A DNA stretch of 64,000 bases. Origin: Janthinobacterium lividum (lineage in GTDB: Bacteria > Pseudomonadota > Gammaproteobacteria > Burkholderiales > Burkholderiaceae_D). Under the pieces are notes generated by a model. That model did no database searches, had not been told where the DNA came from, and saw only the letters and a program-made list of their open reading frames with translations. Positions 41,495 through 51,579 of the stretch are shown in pieces. The position numbers and the translations under genes were made by a program. Numbering within the stretch: position 1 is the first letter of the stretch; each line of letters opens with the position of its first letter. The DNA lies in the NCBI RefSeq assembly GCF_023509035.1, contig NZ_CP075583.1, positions 6,138,001-6,202,000 on the forward strand, in the 5' to 3' direction.

Positions 41495-41516
41495 GCGGAG
41501 CGAACTGGCGCTCCGC
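41495..41516 (-). other. Hairpin after rpmA
   Basis: GCGGAGCG-N6-CGCTCCGC begins seven bases past the rpmA stop and has no T-run. It may protect the rplU-rpmA message from 3' decay. Confidence 0.5.
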
Positions 41517-41522
41517 GATGAA

Positions 41523-41795
41523 TTACGCTGGTACTGCTGCGTTAGGTACAACGGTCACGAATTGCTTCGAACCAGCACCTTTGACAACGAACTTCACTTT
41601 GCCTGCGATCAACGCGAACAGAGTGTGGTCCTTGCCCATGCCTACGCCTTCGCCGGCGCGCACTGGGGTGCCGCGTTGACGAATGATGATGCCGCCAGCA
41701 TTGATAGCTTGGCCGCCGTAGACTTTAACGCCCAGACGTTTTGATTCTGAATCACGGCCGTTTCGCGTTGTGCCGCCGCCTTTTTTATGTGCCAT
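41523..41795 (-). CDS. rpmA: 50S ribosomal protein L27
   Basis: The 90-residue protein starts [16 protein letters not shown] and contains [17 protein letters not shown], diagnostic for L27. Its N-terminal tail reaches the peptidyl-transferase centre. It sits 40 bases after rplU. Confidence 0.97.
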   Translation of the reverse strand: MAHKKGGGTTRNGRDSESKRLGVKVYGGQAINAGGIIIRQRGTPVRAGEGVGMGKDHTLFALIAGKVKFVVKGAGSKQFVTVVPNAAVPA

Positions 41796-41835
41796 TTAAG
41801 ACTCCTTGATAGCTGATTAATTCAAACAGCGGCGA

Positions 41836-42147
41836 TTAGCCGTTGATCGAAACGATTTGGATTTCGGTAAAATTCTGGCGATGGCCTTGATGCTTTTGGT
41901 AATGCTTACGACGACGCATCTTGAAAATTTTGACCTTATCATGGCGACCATGCGCCACAACCGTAACCAGTACCGTTGCACCTTCGACCAATGGAGCACC
42001 AAACTTGATGCTGTCGCCCGCGCCTACTGCGAGCACTTGATCGATGGTGATTTCGGAACCAATGTCTGCCGGTATCTGTTCTACTTTAAGTTTTTCGCCA
42101 GCGACAACTTTGTATTGTTTGCCACCGGTTTTTATGACCGCGTACAT
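41836..42147 (-). CDS. rplU: 50S ribosomal protein L21
   Basis: The 103-residue protein runs [14 protein letters not shown] to IQIVSING, with the [14 protein letters not shown] basic segment. The start at 42147 is set by homology and GAGGT upstream; a longer frame is open to 42237 but is not L21. Confidence 0.97.
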   Translation of the reverse strand: MYAVIKTGGKQYKVVAGEKLKVEQIPADIGSEITIDQVLAVGAGDSIKFGAPLVEGATVLVTVVAHGRHDKVKIFKMRRRKHYQKHQGHRQNFTEIQIVSING

Positions 42148-42451
42148 GATTTGAAACCTCATCAAATGTTGAAAGAATTTGTCCCACTGCCATGAAAAGC
42201 AAGCCGTGCACAACAGGGGGAACCAGCGATTATACACGGACTGAGAAATTGCGTCAAAAACTATTCACAAAGGCCGATGATCGTGGTATGTCGACAACCT
42301 GACCATCATGTCAGGCTTGCGCCAGGCGGACAGGGAAACGCGCGCCAGTGCCAACAAGATCAATCAATTGCTCTACAGTCATAGGCAATCGTCACGCACG
42401 CGCAAGCCTTGTCGTATAATCGCGGCACCCACAATCTAATGCAGGTTCGCC

Positions 42452-43441
42452 TTGTCTGACGCTAACAAACACGTTAACCAAAACACCATCGTGCAAACGA
42501 TTGCCGCCGATATGGACGCAGTCAATACGGTGATCCGCCAAAAGTTACACTCTGATGTGATTCTGATCAACCAGATCGCTGAATACATCATCAGCGCAGG
42601 CGGCAAACGCATCCGCCCCGTGCTGATCTTGCTGGTGGCCAATGCCCACGCCTATCGCGGCACGGCGCACCATGAACTGGCCGCCGTGGTCGAATTCATC
42701 CACACCGCCACCCTGCTGCACGATGACGTTGTCGATGAATCGTCGATGCGCCGCGGACGCCAGACGGCCAATGCTCTGTTCGGCAATGCCGCTTCGGTGC
42801 TGGTGGGCGACTTCCTGCACTCGCGCTCGTTCCAGCTGATGGTGTCGCTCAATAATATGCGCGTCATGCAAATCCTGTCTGACGCCACCAACGTGATCGC
42901 CGAAGGCGAAGTGCTGCAGTTGCTGAACATGCACGATCCGGACGTGACGCAAGACAGCTACCTGAACGTCATCCGCTCGAAGACGGCCAAGCTGTTCGAA
43001 GCGTCGGCGCAACTGGGCGCCCTGATCGCCGGCGCCAGCGAAGACGATATCGAAGCGGCTGCCGAATACGGCCGCTCGCTGGGGACGGCTTTCCAGCTGA
43101 TCGACGACGTGCTCGACTATGCAGGCGACGCCGCCGAAATCGGCAAGAACGTGGGCGACGACTTGCGCGAAGGCAAACCGACCATGCCGCTGATCTGGCT
43201 GATGGAGAACGGTACGCCAGAGCAACGCGAACTGGTGCGCAGCTGCATCGAGCAAGGCGACGAACAGCATTTCGATGCTGTCCTGACGGCCATCACCAGC
43301 AGCGGCGCCCTCGACTACACGCGCAAGCAGGCGGAAATTGCCGGCCAGCGCGCCGCCGATGCCATCGCCGGCTGGCCTGACAGCGTCTACAAGCAATCCA
43401 TGCTGCAACTGTGCTCATTTGCCGTCGCGCGCAATCACTGA
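42452..43441 (+). CDS. ispB: Octaprenyl diphosphate synthase
   Basis: The 329-residue polyprenyl synthase makes the C40 side chain of ubiquinone. It has both Asp-rich motifs, LLHDDVVDES and LIDDVLDYAGD, and GGGKRIRP-like SAGGKRIRPV. The start appears to be TTG at 42452: the only nearby ATG upstream is out of frame, and the ATG at 42512 would drop ~20 residues shared with the family. It is divergent from rplU, the usual arrangement. Confidence 0.93.
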   Translation: MSDANKHVNQNTIVQTIAADMDAVNTVIRQKLHSDVILINQIAEYIISAGGKRIRPVLILLVANAHAYRGTAHHELAAVVEFIHTATLLHDDVVDESSMRRGRQTANALFGNAASVLVGDFLHSRSFQLMVSLNNMRVMQILSDATNVIAEGEVLQLLNMHDPDVTQDSYLNVIRSKTAKLFEASAQLGALIAGASEDDIEAAAEYGRSLGTAFQLIDDVLDYAGDAAEIGKNVGDDLREGKPTMPLIWLMENGTPEQRELVRSCIEQGDEQHFDAVLTAITSSGALDYTRKQAEIAGQRAADAIAGWPDSVYKQSMLQLCSFAVARNH

Positions 43442-43465
43442 TCGCGTTTCAATATAAGCAATAAG

Positions 43466-43490
43466 AAACGGCGCCACTGGCGCCGTTTTT
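43466..43490. terminator. Intrinsic terminator after ispB
   Basis: ACGGCGCC/GGCGCCGT with a three-base loop is followed by five T residues on the plus strand. It also lies just downstream of the convergent arsH. Confidence 0.88.
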
Positions 43491-43500
43491 CATGATCCGC

Positions 43501-44253
43501 TTATTTGCTGCGCTCATGCTCCATCGCCGCGCCCGCCAATGCCTGTACGATGGCCGGCTCCGCTTCCAGCCGCTCGCTGTAGCGGTTGCCCAGGTAATCG
43601 CGGCGGTCGCGCACCAGCAAGGTGAATTTATAGAGTTCCTCCATCACGTCGACCAGGCGCTCGTAATACGGCGACGGCTTCATGCGGCCATCATCGTCGA
43701 ATTCCTGATACGCCTTGGCGACCGAAGACTGGTTCGGGATAGTCACCATGCGCATCCAGCGTCCCAGCACGCGCAAGCCGTTGACGGCATTGAAGGATTG
43801 CGAACCACCCGACACTTGCATCACGGCCAGGGTACGGCCCTGTGTAGGCCGCACGCTGCCCGTTTCCAGCGGCAGCCAGTCGATCTGCGATTTAAAGACG
43901 CCCGTGACGGCGCCATGGCGTTCGGGACTGCACCAGACTTGCCCTTCCGACCATAGCGACAGCGCGCGCAACTCCTGCACTTTCGGATGCTCGGGCGACA
44001 CGCTGTCGACCATGGGCAAGCCGTGCGGATCGAACACGCGCGTGTCGGCGCCGAAGTGGCGCAGGATGCGCTCCGCCTCCATGGTCAGCAGCTTGCTGTA
44101 CGAGCGCTCACGCAAGGAACCGTACAACAGCAAAATGCGCGGCGCATGGGTGGAAACGTTGACCGGCGCCAACTTATCCAGGCTGGGCAGATCCAGGTGC
44201 GCGGCGCTGATATTCGGTAACTCATTGGCCAGCCGATTGGGCAAATCGTGCAT
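43501..44253 (-). CDS. arsH: Arsenical resistance protein ArsH
   Basis: The 250-residue NADPH-dependent flavoprotein has the FMN phosphate loop [12 protein letters not shown], the [18 protein letters not shown] stretch and [15 protein letters not shown]. ArsH oxidises trivalent methyl- and other organoarsenicals to the less toxic pentavalent form. It starts one base after the arsC stop. Third gene of arsR-arsC-arsH. Confidence 0.93.
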   Translation of the reverse strand: MHDLPNRLANELPNISAAHLDLPSLDKLAPVNVSTHAPRILLLYGSLRERSYSKLLTMEAERILRHFGADTRVFDPHGLPMVDSVSPEHPKVQELRALSLWSEGQVWCSPERHGAVTGVFKSQIDWLPLETGSVRPTQGRTLAVMQVSGGSQSFNAVNGLRVLGRWMRMVTIPNQSSVAKAYQEFDDDGRMKPSPYYERLVDVMEELYKFTLLVRDRRDYLGNRYSERLEAEPAIVQALAGAAMEHERSK

Positions 44254-44254
44254 C

Positions 44255-44677
44255 TCAGGCCACCGATTTGCCGTCGGTGCCAACCACGGCCTGGCCGTCT
44301 TCCTTGGCAAAGGCGCCTTGCTGCGGCAGCGGCAGGATGTCCAGCACTTTTTCCGACGGCCGGCACAGGCGCACGCCCAGTTCCGTGACGACGATGGGAC
44401 GATTGATCAAAATAGGATGGGCTTGCATGGCATCGAGCAGGGCCGCATCGCCCAGGTCAGGATTGGCGAGGCCTAGCTCGTCATACAGGGCGCCCTTGTC
44501 GCGCATGACGGCCCGCACGGACAGGCCCGCACGCTTGATCAGGTGGACCAGTTCCTCGCGCGAAGGCGGGTGCTTGACGTAATCGATGATGACGGGCTCG
44601 ACGCCCGTGTTGCGGATCAGGGCCAGGGTATTGCGCGAGGTGCCGCACGCCGTGTTGTGATAGATCGTGATCGTCAT
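44255..44677 (-). CDS. arsC: Arsenate reductase (glutaredoxin type)
   Basis: The 140-residue cytoplasmic enzyme has catalytic Cys11 in [11 protein letters not shown] and the [16 protein letters not shown] stretch with the arginines that hold arsenate. It reduces As(V) to As(III) with glutathione and glutaredoxin. Its ATG overlaps the arsR stop by four bases (ATGA). Confidence 0.95.
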   Translation of the reverse strand: MTITIYHNTACGTSRNTLALIRNTGVEPVIIDYVKHPPSREELVHLIKRAGLSVRAVMRDKGALYDELGLANPDLGDAALLDAMQAHPILINRPIVVTELGVRLCRPSEKVLDILPLPQQGAFAKEDGQAVVGTDGKSVA

Positions 44678-45045
44678 GTCGTCGTTTCCTTCAGTAAAAG
44701 TGAATCGCTGACGCAGCAAGGCGCGCCAGCGCAGCAATTCTCGGTCAAAAAGGCCAGCAAGCCGTTCATCCCCGCATAGTTGGCCGCGTAGATGATAGAG
44801 CGCCCTGTCTTGCTCGCCGTCAGCAGATTGGCATGCGCCAGTTCCTTCAGATGAAACGACAGCGACGAGGGTGCAATCGCCAGCGCTTCGGCGATTTTCG
44901 TCGCCGCCATGCCTTGCGGCCCCGCTTGCACCAGCAGGCGGAACACGGCCAGCCGCGATTCCTGTGCCAGCGCAGCCAGGGCCACGATGGCGGAAGCATT
45001 CGTCAGCGGTGTCGCACCGCTCGCTATTGTCTCTGCATTTTTCAT
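44674..45045 (-). CDS. arsR: ArsR-type repressor
   Basis: The 123-residue winged-helix repressor has the recognition helix APSSLSFHLKELAHANLL. The As(III) site is likely the C-terminal Cys cluster Cys104, Cys105, Cys110, Cys111 (CCAGAPCC), as in the Acidithiobacillus type, since the ELCVCDL motif of the E. coli type is absent. It starts at 45045 without a visible ribosome site; the operator lies against the ATG, so the mRNA may be leaderless. Confidence 0.93.
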   Translation of the reverse strand: MKNAETIASGATPLTNASAIVALAALAQESRLAVFRLLVQAGPQGMAATKIAEALAIAPSSLSFHLKELAHANLLTASKTGRSIIYAANYAGMNGLLAFLTENCCAGAPCCVSDSLLLKETTT

Positions 45046-45047
45046 AT

Positions 45048-45071
45048 TTCAATAATAGTCGAATTATTGAA
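45048..45071. promoter_or_regulatory. ArsR operator
   Basis: TTCAATAAT-N6-ATTATTGAA is a perfect 24-base palindrome two bases upstream of the arsR ATG. Its ATTATTGAA-type arms agree with ArsR/SmtB operators. Repressor binding here would cover the transcription start. Confidence 0.8.
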
Positions 45072-45178
45072 TCATTTCAAGCGACATGCCTTAGCTACCT
45101 ATCTTACGTAACCCAGCGCACCGACTGTCATGGCCTATCGGTCTACCTTGAGGAAAAAATCATTGCGATTGGCTTACC

Positions 45179-47271
45179 ATGACACGCTCAACCCCGCTCA
45201 GTATCCTTGGCTGGAGCCTGGCCGCCCTGCTGGCCCTCATCGCCCTCCTCGTCATCCTAGTGCTGACCTTCGACTGGAACCGCGCCCGCCCCTACATCAA
45301 CGAGAAGGTATCGGAAAGCACGGGCCGTACCTTCGTCATCGGCGGCGACCTGCAAGTCAAATGGAAGCGAGGCTTGCAGACGGAACCTGGCTGGCGCCGC
45401 TATGTGCCGCGCCCTGTCATCAGCGCGCAGGACGTGCGCATGAGCAACCCGGACTGGGCGACGGCCGGGCCGCAACTGGCCAGCGCGAAACGCATCGACT
45501 TGGCCATCCATCCGCTGCCCCTGTTGCAGCACAGGCTGGTGCTGACGGACCTGGCGCTCGAGGCGCCCAACATCGCCCTGCAGCGGCGCGCCGACGGCAG
45601 CAACAACTGGACCTTGAAAGATAATGGCCCGTCGGCATGGGACGTGGAAATCCAGCGCCTGGCCTTCGGCGACGGCGCCATCCGCTACCTCGACGAAGGC
45701 ATCGCGCTGGACGTGCACGCCAAGGTCAGCTCGACGGCGCCCGATGCGACGCCGGGCGACGCGCAAGGCAATGCCCCCGTGCAAAAATATGGCATTGAAT
45801 TTACCCTGGGCGGCAGCTACCGCAAGGCGCCCGTGACGGGCGGCGGCAAGGCAGGCGCCGTGCTGTCCTTGACCGACAACAACACCTTGTATCCCGTGCA
45901 GGCACATGCCGTGCTGGGCAAGAACAAGGCCAGCATCGATGGCACGCTGACGGACCCGCGCGCATTGTCGGGCATCGATTTGCAACTGAGCCTGGCCGGC
46001 GCCAGCATGGCCGACCTGTATCCGCTGACGGGCGTGCTGCTGCCGGAAACGCCGGACTACGCCACCAAGGGCCGTTTGCTGGGCAAGAAAGACGGCGCCA
46101 CCTGGAACTGGACTTACCAGAACTTCAAGGGCACGGTGGGCAAGAGCGACCTGGCCGGCACCCTGCAATACTTGCCGCGCCAGCCCCGCCCCTTGCTGCA
46201 CGGCGAAGTGACGTCGCAGCAATTGCGCCTGGAAGACCTAGGCCCCACCATCGGTGCCGACAGCAATGCGCAGAAACAGGCGCGCGGCAAGGCGCCCGTG
46301 CAGCCCGACAGCAAAGCCTTGCCCGTGGAACAGTTCAATACGGCCAAATGGAATGCGCTCGATGCCGACGTGAAATTCACGGGCAAAAAACTGATGCGCA
46401 CGCACGATATCCCGCTCAACAATGTCGTTGCCAACATCCACATGAAAGACAAAGTGCTGAGTCTGACACCGCTCAATTTCGGCATGGCCGGCGGCGACAT
46501 CACCTCGAACATCACGCTCGATGGCCGCCAAAAGACCATCGCCGCGCAAGCCAAGGTGGCGGCGCGCCACCTCAAAATTCGCGAACTGTTTCCCAAGCTG
46601 CAATCGATGCAAGCCAGCTTCGGCGAAGTGTATGGCGACGCGGCGCTGACAGGCCACGGCAACTCCATCTCGGCCATGCTGGCCAGTGCAAATGGCGAAC
46701 TGGCGGCCACCGTCAGCGAAGGCTCCGTCAGCCAGTTCATGCTGGAACTGGCCGGGCTGAACCTGGCCAATGCCGTCTTCGTAAAAGTCTTTGGCGACAA
46801 GCAAGTCCACCTGAACTGCCTGGCCAGCGATTTCGCCGTGACGAATGGCCAAGCCAACGTGCGCCGTTTCGTGCTCGACACGGACACGGCCGTGGTGAAT
46901 GTCACGGGCAACGTCAACCTGGCAACCGAAACCCTGGACCTCGACGTGCGCCCCCGTACCAAGGGCGCTCGCATCATCACCCTGCGCACGCCGCTGTACG
47001 CGAAAGGCACGTTCAAGAACCCGGACGTGGGTCCGCAAAAAGGTCCGCTGGCCCTGAAAGCGGGCGCCGCCGTGGCCCTGGCGACCATCGTCACGCCGCT
47101 GGCCGCCTTGCTGCCACTCGTCAACGTCGACAAAGCCCCCGACACGGACTGCGCCGCCGTCATGGCGCAAGCCAATGCCACGCGGAAAAATCCCACTTCA
47201 CCGGCGACGCATGCGCCAGCAAAAAAGTCAGCGAAGCGGAGATCAAGAAGGCGCAGCAGGAAAAGAAATAG
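45179..47271 (+). CDS. AsmA-family protein, frameshift near the C-terminus
   Basis: The ~697-residue protein has an N-terminal membrane helix (LGWSLAALLALIALLVILVL) and a long periplasmic AsmA/TamB-like beta-groove, with a C-terminal AsmA domain (LATETLDLDVRPRTKGARI, LRTPLYAKGTFKNPDV). The family moves phospholipids between membranes. As read, the A5 run at 47186..47190 shifts the frame and gives a basic tail ending at 47278. Six A residues would give KKSHFTGDACASKKV...AQQEKK and a stop at 47271. I list the restored end. Start at 45179 has no strong site. Confidence 0.85.
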
Positions 47272-47325
47272 ACCTTGATGCAGCCGCTTGAAAGCCGTTC
47301 CGCCATCTGCTGTAATGAAGGAAAG

Positions 47326-47399
47326 CGGGGTGTGGCTCAGCCCGGTAGAGCGCTGCGTTCGGGACGCAGAGGGCGGAGGTTCGAATCCTCTCACCCCGA
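47326..47399 (+). tRNA. tRNA-Pro (CGG)
   Basis: 74 bases fold into a full cloverleaf: acceptor CGGGGTG/CACCCCG, anticodon stem CTGCG/CGCAG with loop TTCGGGA (anticodon CGG), and T-arm GGAGG-TTCGAAT-CCTCT. The 3' CCA is not encoded (the following bases are CTT). It reads CCG codons. Confidence 0.95.
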
Positions 47400-47532
47400 C
47401 TTAGCCCTTTCTTCCTTCCTGTGCCTACATCAACTGCTGGCACCTTGACCTGCGCGTTGGTGTGTTGCCGAGAAATATGATATTAATCACATCATTAATA
47501 TCCTGATCACTTCTCGCGCAAGGGCCTGACCG

Positions 47533-48927
47533 ATGTCTTTCCTGATAGTTCTGGCCGCACTGGCCTTTCTGATGCTGGCCGCCTACCGCGGCTACAGCGT
47601 GATCCTGTTTGCGCCCGTCGCCGCGCTGGGCGCCGTGCTGCTTACCGATCCGTCCGCCGTACCGGCCGTCTTCAGCGGTATCTTCATGGAAAAGATGGTG
47701 GGCTTTATCAAGCTGTATTTCCCCGTCTTCTTGCTCGGCGCCGTGTTTGGCAAGCTGATCGAGCTGTCCGGCTTTTCCCAGTCCATCGTCGTGGCGGCCA
47801 TCCGCTACATCGGCAGCTCGCGCGCGAATGCCGTGATCGTTGCAGTCTGCGCGGCGCTGACCTATGGCGGCGTATCGCTGTTCGTGGTGGTGTTTGCCGT
47901 GTATCCATTCGCGGCAGAGCTGTACCGCCAGAGCAATATCCCCAAGCGGCTGATGCCGGGCGCGATTGCCCTGGGCGCGTTTTCCTTCACCATGGATACC
48001 TTGCCCGGCACGCCGCAAATCCAGAACATCATCCCGACTACCTTTTTCAACACGACCGGCTGGGCCGCGCCGTGGCTGGGCACCATCGGCGCCGTGCTGA
48101 CGGTGATTATGGGACTGGCTTTTCTGGAATGGCGCCGGCGCTCCGTCATGGCGACGGGCGAAGGCTATGGAGTGGAAGCGGAACAGGCCAAGAGCGGCGG
48201 TGGCGACCTTCCCCATCCGCTGCTGTCGGTGGCGCCTTTGGTGCTGGTGGGCGTGGCCAACTTTGCGCTGACCAAGCTGATTCCCCACTGGTATGGCGAC
48301 AGTTACGTGCTCACCGCCGAGGCCCTGCCGGGCTTGCATGCGCCCGTGTCGACATCGATAGCCTCCGTGACGGGTATCTGGGCCGTGGAAGGCGCCTTGT
48401 TGCTGGGCATCTTGCTGGTGTGCGTGACGGCCTTCGGGCGCATCCGCGCCGCCTTTGCCGATGGCACCAAGGCGGCCGTGGGCGGCGCCTTGCTGGCAGC
48501 CATGAATACGGCGTCCGAGTATGGCTTCGGCGGCGTCATCGCCGCCTTGCCAGGATTTCTTGCCGTCAGCAACACCTTGCGCAGCGTGCCCGATCCCCTC
48601 GTCAATACGGCCGTGTCCGTGACGACCCTGGCCGGCATTACCGGCTCGGCCTCGGGTGGCATGAGCATCGCGCTGGCCGCCATGTCGGACAGTTTTATCC
48701 AGGCGGCGCAGCAGGCGCACATTCCGCTCGAAGTCATGCACCGCGTGGTGGCGATGGCCAGCGGCGGCATGGACACCCTGCCGCACAATGGCGCCGTGAT
48801 CACCCTGCTGGCCGTCACGGGCCTCACGCACCGCCAGTCCTACCGCGACATTTTCGGCATCACCGTCATCAAGACGGTGGCCGTGTTCCTCGTCATTGCC
48901 ATCTATTACCTGACGGGGCTGGTCTGA
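47533..48927 (+). CDS. GntP-family permease
   Basis: The 464-residue protein has about 12 hydrophobic segments and the GntP pattern (FPVFLLGAVFGKLIELSGFS; TLPGTPQIQNIIPTTFF; SGGMSIALAA; MASGGMDTLPHNGAVI). It is a proton-driven importer of gluconate or a related organic acid; the substrate is not set by the sequence. It is followed by a tail-to-tail SSS gene one base away. Confidence 0.88.
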   Translation: MSFLIVLAALAFLMLAAYRGYSVILFAPVAALGAVLLTDPSAVPAVFSGIFMEKMVGFIKLYFPVFLLGAVFGKLIELSGFSQSIVVAAIRYIGSSRANAVIVAVCAALTYGGVSLFVVVFAVYPFAAELYRQSNIPKRLMPGAIALGAFSFTMDTLPGTPQIQNIIPTTFFNTTGWAAPWLGTIGAVLTVIMGLAFLEWRRRSVMATGEGYGVEAEQAKSGGGDLPHPLLSVAPLVLVGVANFALTKLIPHWYGDSYVLTAEALPGLHAPVSTSIASVTGIWAVEGALLLGILLVCVTAFGRIRAAFADGTKAAVGGALLAAMNTASEYGFGGVIAALPGFLAVSNTLRSVPDPLVNTAVSVTTLAGITGSASGGMSIALAAMSDSFIQAAQQAHIPLEVMHRVVAMASGGMDTLPHNGAVITLLAVTGLTHRQSYRDIFGITVIKTVAVFLVIAIYYLTGLV

Positions 48928-48928
48928 T

Positions 48929-50332
48929 CTACAGCTGCGACGACGATGCCGGCTTCGCCAGCGCTTGCGCCGGCTTGAACAAATGGCTGATGCCCATGGT
49001 CAGCAGCGGACCGGCCAGCGCCAGGTAGGAACTGTCCACGCCGTACGGATTGCCCGCCAGGAACCAGCCGATGGTGGCGATCACCGACACGATCACGCCT
49101 ACGAAGGCGCCGCGCGGCGTGCCGAATTTCGGCGCATAGAAGGCCATCAGCACCAGCACGGCCAGGGTGGCGCGCAGGGCCTTGCCCAGGAAGGCGATCA
49201 TCAGCAGTTTTTCCGCATACAGCGCCAGCACCAGCGGCAGCAAGCCTGCCACGACGATGGCGATGCGCAGGAACATCAGCGATTTCGCGTCGTTTTTCGC
49301 CTTGTTGTACCAGGGATCATAAAAATCCTTCATGGCCAGAGTGGCCGATGCCAGGGTGGTGGCGGAAATGCCGCCGAACAGGGCACCGGCCAGGCCCACG
49401 ATCATGATGCTGGCGGAAAACGCCGGCATGTGGGCGATCAGGGTAGGAAAGGCGTCGATCGACTTCATGCCCGGATACAGCACAGCGCTGCACATGCCGA
49501 TCAGGGCCGCCATCAGGCCGAACGGAATCATCAGCGACGACACGTAATAGCAGGCGCGCTTGGCCACGGCCGGGTTGTCCGTGCTGACCAGGGCCTGGAT
49601 CACGTATTGCGTGGCAAAGATGGAACCGATGCCGCCTATCATCCAGGCGATGATCTGGCCCCAGCCGATCTCGACCCAGTTGAACATCTTGGCCGGCAAT
49701 TGCGCCTGCAGCGCGCCGATGCCGCCTGTCGCTTCCAGCGCATACGCCAGCGCCAGGATCACGCCCAGGTACTTGACGATGGAGTGGGCGAAATTGGTGT
49801 ACACGACCGAGCGCATGCCGCCCAGGCTGACATAGATCACGGTGATGGCGCCCACCAGCAAAATGGCCACGGTTTTATTGATGTGCAGCACGGCCGCCAG
49901 CACGGCGCCGCCGCTCGCGTACAGGGCCACGGCAACGATGCTCAGCGCGACGATGGTAAGTATCGATGCGGCATAGCGCACGGGTTCGCCGTAGGTTTGC
50001 GCCAGGATACCGGAAATCGTCGACTGCCCGCTTTCCTTGTATTTTTTCACCAGCACGATGGCCAGCAGCAAGAAGCCCAGCGACAGCGCCACCAGATTCC
50101 ATGCAGCGGAAATGCCCAGTTCATAGCCCTTCTGGGCCGTGCCGATGCTGACGGAACTGCCGATAAATTCCGACAGCAGCAGCGCGCCGATCAGATAGGC
50201 GGGATAGTTGCGCCCGCCCGCCGTCATGCCCTCGGCGCTGTTGGCATGCTTGCGCACGCTATAGGTAATGTAGGACATGAGGGCGAAATAGCCCACCGTG
50301 ACCGCGGCGATAATGATCAATCTGTTTTCCAT
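48929..50332 (-). CDS. Sodium:solute symporter (SSS family)
   Basis: The 467-residue inner-membrane transporter has about 13 hydrophobic segments and SSS hallmarks (AEGMTAGGRNYPAYLIGALLLSEFIGSSVSIG near the N-terminus; GGMRSVVYTNFAHSIVKYLG). It lies 131 bases downstream of pcaD on the same strand and may be co-transcribed with catB-catC-pcaD; uptake of an aromatic acid or muconate is a reasonable inference. Confidence 0.87.
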   Translation of the reverse strand: MENRLIIIAAVTVGYFALMSYITYSVRKHANSAEGMTAGGRNYPAYLIGALLLSEFIGSSVSIGTAQKGYELGISAAWNLVALSLGFLLLAIVLVKKYKESGQSTISGILAQTYGEPVRYAASILTIVALSIVAVALYASGGAVLAAVLHINKTVAILLVGAITVIYVSLGGMRSVVYTNFAHSIVKYLGVILALAYALEATGGIGALQAQLPAKMFNWVEIGWGQIIAWMIGGIGSIFATQYVIQALVSTDNPAVAKRACYYVSSLMIPFGLMAALIGMCSAVLYPGMKSIDAFPTLIAHMPAFSASIMIVGLAGALFGGISATTLASATLAMKDFYDPWYNKAKNDAKSLMFLRIAIVVAGLLPLVLALYAEKLLMIAFLGKALRATLAVLVLMAFYAPKFGTPRGAFVGVIVSVIATIGWFLAGNPYGVDSSYLALAGPLLTMGISHLFKPAQALAKPASSSQL

Positions 50333-50463
50333 CCGTCTACTCCAAGTCTGCTTTTCTTATTATTATTTTTCAAGAAAGCTTCCCCTGCCGCGTGCCGGAC
50401 CAGCCGGTGGCGGTGCTCAGGGGAAAGTCCAATTCCCGCCGTACCGATACGGTACAGCAAGCC

Positions 50464-51267
50464 TCACAATAAAAAGGTCCGCAACTGCACCGTAAACAAG
50501 TCCGCCGCTTCGATATTCGAGATATGCGAAGCGGGCAGGCTTGCCAGGCGGGCGCCAGCAATCTGCTGCTGCAGCCAGCGCCCGTCGTCGATGGTGGTCA
50601 CGGGATCGTGCTCGCCCACGATGATCAGGGTGGGCACGGCTATCGTGCCGACGCAGGCATGCAAGTCCGCCTCGGCCAGCACGTCGCAGCAGGCCGCGTA
50701 GCCGCCGGCATCCTGGCCGCGCAAGGTGCTTGTCAGGCGCGCCACCGTGTCCGCCTCGCGCGCAATAAACTGCGGCGTGAACCAGCGCACTGCGGCGCTC
50801 TCGGCCACCGCAGCCATGCCGTCGCGGCGCACTTGCTCCGCCCGCAGCTGCCACGGCGCGGCGCCACCGATGCGCGCCGCCGTATTCGCCAGCACGAGCT
50901 TCGTCAAGCGCTGCGGCTGGTGTATGCCCAGCCACTGGCCCGTCAAGCCCCCCATGGAAATGCCGCAGAAGGCGGCACGGGCGATATCGAGGTGGTCGAG
51001 CAGCGCCACCACGTCCAGACCCAGCCGCTCGATGCCGAACGGCGCGCTGCCGCTGGCCGACTGGCCATGGCCGCGCGTGTCGTAGCGCACGACAAAAAAG
51101 TCGCCGGCCAGCGCGGCCGCCTGCGCATCCCACATGGACAGGTCCGTGCCGAGGGAATTCGACAGGACCAGGCAGGGCTTGCTGCGCTCGCCATCCGTGC
51201 GGTAATGCAGGCCGATACCGTCCACCTCGCACATTTTCCCGGCAGTGTCGTTGCCTGTATGCGTCAT
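50464..51267 (-). CDS. pcaD: 3-oxoadipate enol-lactonase
   Basis: The 267-residue alpha/beta hydrolase has its nucleophile Ser in CGISMGGLTG, an acid in GEHDPVT and the base His in ASHISNIE. It opens the enol-lactone to 3-oxoadipate. The ATG at 51267 sits after AGGAG. It follows catC by 11 bases. Assignment to PcaD rests on fold plus the catB-catC neighbourhood. Confidence 0.9.
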   Translation of the reverse strand: MTHTGNDTAGKMCEVDGIGLHYRTDGERSKPCLVLSNSLGTDLSMWDAQAAALAGDFFVVRYDTRGHGQSASGSAPFGIERLGLDVVALLDHLDIARAAFCGISMGGLTGQWLGIHQPQRLTKLVLANTAARIGGAAPWQLRAEQVRRDGMAAVAESAAVRWFTPQFIAREADTVARLTSTLRGQDAGGYAACCDVLAEADLHACVGTIAVPTLIIVGEHDPVTTIDDGRWLQQQIAGARLASLPASHISNIEAADLFTVQLRTFLL

Positions 51268-51278
51268 CGCATGTCTCC

Positions 51279-51569
51279 TCAGGAATCGTCGTCGCGCACC
51301 GACGAAGGATGGCGGCACAGCGGCATCACGTCGATCTGCATGTAGGGAAATAGCGGGAGCGAGGTCAGCAAATTATGCAGCTCGTCCACGCTGTCCACGT
51401 CGAAGACGCTGATGTTGGCGTACTGGCCGGCGATGCGCCACAGGTGACGCCATTTGCCCTCGTGCTGCAGGCGCTGGGCCAGTTCCTTTTCCGTCTGCTT
51501 CAGCTGCGCCGCCTGCTCGGCCGGCATGCTCAATGGCAGGTTCACGTTCATGCGTACATGGAATAACAT
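51279..51569 (-). CDS. catC: Muconolactone delta-isomerase
   Basis: The 96-residue enzyme shows the family start MLFHVRMNVNLP and the stretch WRHLWRIAGQYANISVFDV, with LPLFPYM near the C-terminus. It forms a decamer that isomerises muconolactone to the enol-lactone. GGGAGAAACC precedes the ATG. It lies 10 bases after catB. Confidence 0.95.
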   Translation of the reverse strand: MLFHVRMNVNLPLSMPAEQAAQLKQTEKELAQRLQHEGKWRHLWRIAGQYANISVFDVDSVDELHNLLTSLPLFPYMQIDVMPLCRHPSSVRDDDS

Positions 51570-51579
51570 GGTTTCTCCC

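Noticed and set aside
44680..45052. Extended arsC frame upstream
   Set aside because: It overlaps arsR out of frame. The real ArsC start is the ATG at 44677.
47243..47443. Minus-strand frame over the tRNA
   Set aside because: It covers the tRNA-Pro cloverleaf and has no ribosome site.
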